Assembly: GCF_963678635.1 (NCBI RefSeq)
Contig: NC_087068.1
Location: 22,842,388-22,906,387 of the forward strand
Direction: 5' to 3'
DNA length: 64,000 nt
From: Symsagittifera roscoffensis
Taxonomy: Eukaryota; Xenacoelomorpha; Acoela; Convolutidae
In this document: positions 58,703-64,000 of the stretch, in pieces
Position numbering within the stretch: the first letter of the stretch is position 1
How the letters are laid out: the number at the start of each line of letters is the position of its first letter
Notes under the pieces: model-generated
Databases searched by the model: none
Told to the model about the DNA's origin: nothing
Seen by the model: only the letters and a program-made list of their open reading frames with translations
Made by a program: the position numbers and the translations under genes

Positions 58703-58783
58703 CTGATGTCTGGGATTGTTCTGTGTGACACTCTGCGGTTGACTCCTTCGCACATCTTGTGTCCGTGTGTTTGTTGTTGACAT
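58703..58783 (-). CDS. Two-TM, Ser/Lys-rich protein gene: exon 1 with start codon
   Basis: ATG at 58783-58781 begins 27 codons (MSTTNTRTQDVRRSQP and on), polar and basic, ending at CAG followed by a GTTATC donor in phase 0. Exon 2 has a phase-0 acceptor 14 kb away, with nothing better between that I can see. With this start, all nine exons sum to 2,913 bases, an exact multiple of three (970 residues plus stop). Exon 1 is the least secure exon because it is short. Confidence 0.5.
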
Positions 58784-59514
58784 ATTATAACAACCAAAAT
58801 AAAACTCCAAAATAATTAAAATCAATTAATAATTTTTGTTCAAATAATTTTTTCTCCAAAAAATGACCCCGAAATCGCTCTTGCAAAAACGATACTGTGG
58901 CGTAAACTAGAAGTATTATTGCCAATTTAATTGACTTTTAAGTCATATCCATGACTTCATAGAAAACATGCCGCTTGGTTCAGTTAAAAAAATAGGTCTT
59001 TAAATTTCAAAAAATGTTCGAGCAGTTGAAAAATCATTATTTGATGATTTAATGATTTCAATTCGTTTGTAAATTTTTGTTAGAGACCCGTTCAAAAAAA
59101 ATACAAAAAATCAAAAAATATTAAACAAATAAATAGCGGCCCAAAAACCAATATGACACATGCAAAAACAGATGATATGAAATTAAAAACATAACCGGAA
59201 GTGATATCACATGCATGCAAATGAGCATTTTGATTCAGCATGAACTTGTTTGCAAAAATTGCATTCATATCAATTGCATTAATTTTTTTATGAAAATACA
59301 TAACCTCTGGAGCCTTAAGTTGCGAGAAAAACCTGAATGATTTCAGGAACTGTGCTAGAAAGGAGACACGAGTACGCATTCAGTTCTGGTTGGATGCACT
59401 TGATGTGGAACTTGTACGCCAGATGCGAATCCCTTTCAAAGTGCTTCAAAAAAACTGTTAATTTTTAACCAGTACAACTACAAAAAACTCTAATTATTAT
59501 CCTTTGACTGAAAA
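58784..59514. promoter_or_regulatory. Possible bidirectional promoter region
   Basis: 731 bases separate the start codon of the minus-strand gene from the start codon of the plus-strand receptor gene. The stretch is AT-rich. I see no clear TATA box or motif in a fixed position. The role is inferred from the head-to-head arrangement only. Confidence 0.35.
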
Positions 59515-61161
59515 ATGGCAAATGCTGGAGACGTTCTTATATTTTTGATTAGCCATTCCTACTTATTAGTTTTTATTTTTACATGCATTCAAGGAGTTCC
59601 AAGCCCTGAACACGACCTGCATAAAGATCTGCAGGTAACCTAAATTTTTTTTCAAAATTAAGTTCAATCTTTTGGCATTTCTCGTATAATGAGCTAGAGG
59701 GGGTTTATAGTTAGCGTCTTGAATGTATTTAGGCAACACATCTCAATCTCTTGATATATGCTATCAGTTTATTTCCGTCTTCCCATCCCCGGACGGTGTA
59801 CGTCTATGTGTGTATGTCTGTGTGTTGATTTCAGATCTATTGTGCGGTTGATCTACCTTATGATTGCTTAAGTATTCTTTTTTCCAGCTCAACTACAGCA
59901 GGAGCATCCGCCCAGTGCTGAACTTCTCCCATCCCACACGCGTGCTGTTCGGGGCATCCCTCTACCAACTGGTCGCCTTCGATGCTAAACAGGAGACCAT
60001 GAGTCTCATTCTGTGGCAGAGGACGCAGTGGACAGACGAATACCTCAGGTCAGTTCAGGTCAAATTCAATGTCATAATAAGTCTGTTAATCGTTCCTTTT
60101 TGGAGGGTTATTCCATAAATTGTTATTCTTCAGCGCAATCTTCCTCATCAAACTTAATAGTCAAATCAATTACTCAAGAGGTATTCACAATTTATGAAGG
60201 TGGAGGACCGCCCTTTTCTCCTCCACCTTAATTCTGGTTGCCAAGTTTTTCCAAAAGGCCCCCTTTGGTTTGACTTAACGACATCCATTTTCAGCTGACG
60301 AACTTCAAAAATTTTCTAAAGAAACTTTGGTCGCTAACTTAACTAATTTTGAGGGGGCAGTCCGCGCCGAAAAAAAAACACACATTTTTGGTCAAAATTA
60401 TTCAAAAAGTGCCTCAAAACGCATTTGCCTGTTTTTTTCCGAAAAACCGCCCCCCCCCCTGGAAAAGTTTCTGCGCACGCCACTGCTGAAATTGATCCAC
60501 GCTGGTTTCGGACAATCGACCTTATTTTTTTGTTTTGTTCAGGTGGGATCCGTCTAAGTATTCTGGCATTGAGAAGACGCGCTTCGGAATGACGGAAGTG
60601 TGGATTCCGGATATGCTGCCCTTCAATGATGTCGGAGAGTACGACCCACTCAAGTTCAAGCAGGTCTGCTGACAACAATAATTAGAGATAATGATAGTCG
60701 AATCATGAACACCCAGATATGTCCCGAAGAAATATATATGCACCGGAAAATCTTTGGAAACAGCTTTTGAGTTTGTTTGGTTGAGTATTTGAGATGGTTA
60801 CTAGCAAAATAAAAGATGTTTCAAAAGGTCAAAATGTCAACAAATGGGTTGATTTGCCTCCATTATAATCCATTAATTATTAAAAACCTATTACAAATTT
60901 TTATGAAAATGAATTAAATTGGACTTTTTCCTCAGGTTATCCCGGTGTCCGTCACCTCATCTGGCTACGCCTCCTGGCTCACTCGGGCAACCACGACCAC
61001 CACCTGCAGCATGGACGTGTCCAACTTCCCCTTCGACAAACAACTCTGTCACATTGCACTGGGCTCATGGCAGTACAGTTCCAAGGAGGTGAATATCGAC
61101 TGTGCGGAGGGGGGACTGGACTTAGACTCGTACCAGGAACATTCGCAGTGGACAATCACAA
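59515..61161 (+). CDS. Nicotinic acetylcholine receptor-like subunit, N-terminal exons (3' part outside the window)
   Basis: Four exons with consistent phases: 59515-59634, 59888-60048, 60543-60663, 60936-61161. Exon 1 encodes a signal peptide (HSYLLVFIFTCIQG) and the start of the mature chain. The next exons give the extracellular ligand-binding domain of a Cys-loop receptor: NYSRSIRPV, a loop D Trp in TQWTDEYLRW, loop A in VWIPDMLPFNDVG (the usual Tyr is replaced), the Cys-loop itself with 13 residues between its Cys, in CSMDVSNFPFDKQLC, and the loop B Trp in GSWQYSS. These subunits form ligand-gated cation channels in nerve and muscle membranes. Loop C with its vicinal Cys and the four membrane segments are not in the window, so alpha or non-alpha type cannot be told. 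The next intron contains the LTR element B2. The donor of the last exon is tentative. Confidence 0.88.
60198..60487 (+). mobile_element. hAT-like MITE in a receptor intron
   Basis: It lies in the intron between exons 2 and 3 of the receptor gene and ends TTTCTGCGCACGCCACTG (60468-60485), just 55 bases before the exon 3 acceptor. It shares internal phrases with the other copies, though diverged. Confidence 0.6.
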
Positions 61162-61578
61162 GTGATGCTTTAGTTCTTCTGTCAGCCTACGCAATTTGGA
61201 ATTGCTTTTGACAGATTTTAAGTCGTTCAAATGTGGTTGGAGTTGGGTGTTGAGCCAACATATGTTGTTTCAAATAATGATTGATCAGCGCGAAAAAGTT
61301 TCTTGACTCTAAGTTTGCTGGTGGGCAGAAAATAGATTAATAAGTTTGTGCCTGCGTCATAATACTTATGCTAGTTTTTTTCCTTTCAAGAAATTAGTGA
61401 ATGAACTCAAACTTGATACTGCGAGTTTTTTTTTCAAAACTAGATCAACAATTTTTTTTAAATCACCGATATCAAAGTGAAAATTGTTCTAAATTGCACA
61501 CATATTTGCAATGAGAGCTCTAGCAAGTCGGGTCAAAGCTTTTCAAGCTTACATCATAAACCTTCGGGTGAGGCCTCT
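61162..61578 (+). other. Receptor intron before element B2
   Basis: AT-rich, with no exon or repeat that I recognise. The four bases before the LTR are CTCT. The matching target duplication lies outside the window. Confidence 0.5.
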
Positions 61579-61988
61579 TGGAACCTGATCTAAACTATAT
61601 TTTATGATTGGATAAATTAGATATTTTACCAATGTAAAGTATTTAATATTAACCAATCATGATCCATCTGACTAACAATCCACTTATTTGTAAGTGCTGA
61701 AATTACTAGTAATTTCAGCACCAGAGAGATTTGAATTTAACTTAGAAATTAGTTGACTCTCCAAGAAGACTTCAGCAGCCGCAATAAACCAGTATACCCT
61801 AGATCTATTGAGCCTAGCAGAGACTAGTTAAACAACCTGAGACTAGATAGTATAAGAGTAAGATTAGGATTGGTATTAGACTAAGAAGTTGCACGAATCT
61901 ATCCGGCCGAAAATATGATAGCGTGACGAGCAGACGGTGTATTCTATCCGAAATTACTCTATGAGTTATACACTTCGGTCCTAACTCA
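61579..61988 (+). repeat. Element B2 5' LTR
   Basis: It is 410 bp, the same length as the element B LTRs, with roughly 15 to 20 differences by eye, including a small block change near 61752-61767. The TG...CA ends are kept. Confidence 0.93.
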
Positions 61989-62102
61989 TCTGGTGCGACC
62001 ATAAGTCTCGAACAAGACCTTAATAGCTTAGAATTAACCAAAAATAGATTAGAATTTAGACAAAACATTTTTAAAATTTTACACGACGATAATTTAATTG
62101 AA

Positions 62103-62309
62103 ATGTCTCTACGACTCAATAGATCAAAGCCAATATTCCGAACGATAAGAGAACTACCCGGAATTGCAAGAAGACCTCGAACCAGAGACGACATACGACA
62201 AAGTAGAAACTTACCATATAGTTATATGATAGTTCGGCAAAAGCCAACACAAACTTTTGTATTTAGAATACTACTAGCAATGAATTTAGATTTTCATTTG
62301 CAAACATAA
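62103..62309 (+). CDS. Element B2 leader ORF a, 68 residues
   Basis: This is the counterpart of 24958-25164, of the same length with no indels. The core RQSRNLPYSYMIVRQKP is unchanged and changes cluster in the first half. The longer upstream start of element B is absent here, which supports the shared ATG. Confidence 0.5.
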   Translation: MSLRLNRSKPIFRTIRELPGIARRPRTRDDIRQSRNLPYSYMIVRQKPTQTFVFRILLAMNLDFHLQT

Positions 62310-63238
62310 AATCTTGAAGTCAATCTTCAAAATCATTTCAGGCGCTAAACAAAATTATTAATATACAATAACGATTGATAAAAAGATCTCAGATCGTTTT
62401 CCTAAATTCTGCAGTAATATACAAAACATGTTTGAAAAATATTTATTGAAAAATCAAAATAAAAATTAGTAGCATGACAATAAATGGTTAAGTAATCATA
62501 AATCATCCTGTTGTTCCAGCTTCATCACCTAAACATAACAGCATTCATAAGCTCACTAATATCATAAAAACACTAAATCTTTTCTCTACACAAATTTAAA
62601 TCATTTTAAACTTAAATTCACTTAAATTTAAAATCAGATCATCAAGGCTCATCCTTGGATCTTAAATCAATTTCTATTAAATTAAATTTAAAACTTGATC
62701 ATCAAGGCCTATCCTTGGATCAAAAAGAACAATTTTGTTCTCCCCCACCCACTTAGCTAGTGTCTAACGACCTCAAACGACGATTCACTATCCAACCCTT
62801 TCTAAAAACCCAGGACTAACAGAAATTTTTGAACAAAACTAATCATTCAAATTAGGATAAACAGTGAAGAACTTCGGTTATTCATCCTTCACTTGATCCC
62901 CCCTCTTACCAGACCCAGGATAAATCTTAGACTTAGTAAGTTTAAAATAGTATCTAACGAACTACTCGCGTTCTAATTATACCTGAACCTTGTGGATCGA
63001 TTTACTATTCTCCAACCCTTGAACACAATCACTACCCTTAAGTAAGATTAAGTAAGTTAACACCTTAGCTTATACTAGCCACGAGAAAGTATAAAATCAT
63101 TCTTCGGAAACGATATACTTTTCTCTCCAACCCTGAACAAATAGACCCAAGTTAAGCTAACCAAAAAATCGTAAGGACTAACAGTCTAAGAAAAAAGAAA
63201 TCATTTAACAACTCTTTGCATCCGTCATCCTAAACCTT

Positions 63239-63661
63239 ATGTCATTTAAAAACCTAGGAAATAAACAAACAATCGTTTTACACAATTGTGAAATAGATAA
63301 CAAAAAATACGACCTTGTAATCACACCTCATACACAAACAGTTGGATACATTAGAACAAAACGACAAACACTAAAAAGAAAAATAATAACCAAACAAAGA
63401 CAAATAACACGAAAAAGATTTTCAAAAAATCGAAACGCATTTTCAGAATCAGAAACCAGCAGTTTAGACGAACTTTATAAATTAAAAGAATCTATAGATA
63501 AAAATTGCCCCATTCACGATCAATTATATTTTACCGACTCAGAAACAACTTCAAATTCATCAAAAAGAGGACAAAGAAGAATAAAAAGCAATATTAACAC
63601 AAACCAGTACATTTATACAATTGGAATCAACCAATTAGACACATTGATAATTACATATTAA
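63239..63661 (+). CDS. Element B2 leader ORF b, 140 residues
   Basis: It is nearly identical to ORF b of element B for the first 120 or so residues. An A run one base shorter near 63584 then shifts the frame and gives a different, shorter end. The stop lies 18 bases before the gag ATG. Either one copy is shifted or the C-terminus is not under selection. Confidence 0.6.
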   Translation: MSFKNLGNKQTIVLHNCEIDNKKYDLVITPHTQTVGYIRTKRQTLKRKIITKQRQITRKRFSKNRNAFSESETSSLDELYKLKESIDKNCPIHDQLYFTDSETTSNSSKRGQRRIKSNINTNQYIYTIGINQLDTLIITY

Positions 63662-63679
63662 CAGTCATCAAACGAAAAA

Positions 63680-64000
63680 ATGAGCTCAACACACACCCCA
63701 GGTGAAGAAAGTCCAGATGATGATGATATCTTCCCCTTTATCGTAGATGCAACCACTGATAGAGGACAGCATATATTTTGCAAAAATTTACTCTTAAATT
63801 TGTTTGAACCCGGAATCAGTCCATGTAAAACAGAGTTCCCAGATGTAAAAATCAAAAGACAAATTATCGATCACTATTTGAAAGATATATGCAACTTAAC
63901 ACAACAATACGGAATCTACTCTATAGAATTCAGCTCACCAAACCAAAATCACAGCAAATATGTAATTCAAACAGACGACCTTGATTTAGAATTTTCAAAA
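63680..64000 (+). CDS. Element B2 gag start, partial
   Basis: ATG at 63680 opens a frame that stays open to the window end and closely matches the first 107 residues of element B Gag, including DRGQHIF and EPGISPCKTEFPDVKIKRQI. Replacements are mostly conservative. This is the best evidence that the Gag N-terminus is a constrained protein. Confidence 0.85.
   Translation, partial: MSSTHTPGEESPDDDDIFPFIVDATTDRGQHIFCKNLLLNLFEPGISPCKTEFPDVKIKRQIIDHYLKDICNLTQQYGIYSIEFSSPNQNHSKYVIQTDDLDLEFSK

Larger units (their letters stand above)
61579..64000 (+). mobile_element. Element B2: second copy of the giant LTR element family, cut by the window end
   Basis: It starts TGGAACC at 61579 and matches element B through LTR, primer site, leader, ORF a, hairpins, ORF b and the start of gag. 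Many substitutions separate the two, so B2 is a separate insertion from a related lineage. It lies in the intron after the fourth visible receptor exon. How much of it remains beyond 64000 is unknown. Confidence 0.93.

Overview
The window reads as genomic DNA of an invertebrate animal. It is AT-rich, its genes are split by GT-AG introns, and it carries animal genes: a lysyl hydroxylase of the PLOD type and a nicotinic acetylcholine receptor subunit. I cannot name the species. No rRNA, intact tRNA gene or CRISPR array is visible.

Layout. 1-4.3 kb: the C-terminal exons of a PLOD-like gene (+), which enters from the left, with a decayed copy of one of its exons at its left. 4.3-9.1 kb: interspersed repeats, including two copies of a tRNA-derived repeat and a clean 203-bp MITE. 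9.1-58.8 kb: one very long minus-strand gene of nine exons with consistent splice phases, encoding about 970 residues with two N-terminal membrane segments and a Ser/Lys-rich tail. Its first exon lies head-to-head with the first exon of a plus-strand nicotinic receptor subunit (59.5-61.2 kb and beyond).

Two LTR retrotransposons swell one intron of the minus-strand gene from about 1.9 kb to 27.6 kb. Element A (17335-24094, minus) is a decayed Ty3/Gypsy element of ordinary size, with 215-bp LTRs and a 5-bp target duplication. Element B (24433-43339, plus) is the main item. It is an 18.9-kb LTR element with 410-bp LTRs that look identical, a 4-bp target duplication and at least eight open frames: two small leader ORFs, a Gag-Pol of more than 2,700 codons broken by one in-frame TAA in reverse transcriptase, two tiny membrane-protein ORFs, a 378-codon frame with no ATG, an envelope-like membrane protein and a 597-residue protein of unknown function. 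Several downstream frames are coupled by ATGA stop-start overlaps. A second, diverged copy of the same family (B2, 61579 to the window end) sits in an intron of the receptor gene. It lets one see which leader ORFs and RNA hairpins are conserved.

Other structure: a 173-bp and a 377-bp tandem array, a hAT-like MITE family (one copy split by element B), a fold-back MITE, a 1.5-kb diverged duplication, and short minisatellites. Coordinates of introns and exons are read from splice-site and phase agreement by eye, without transcript data.
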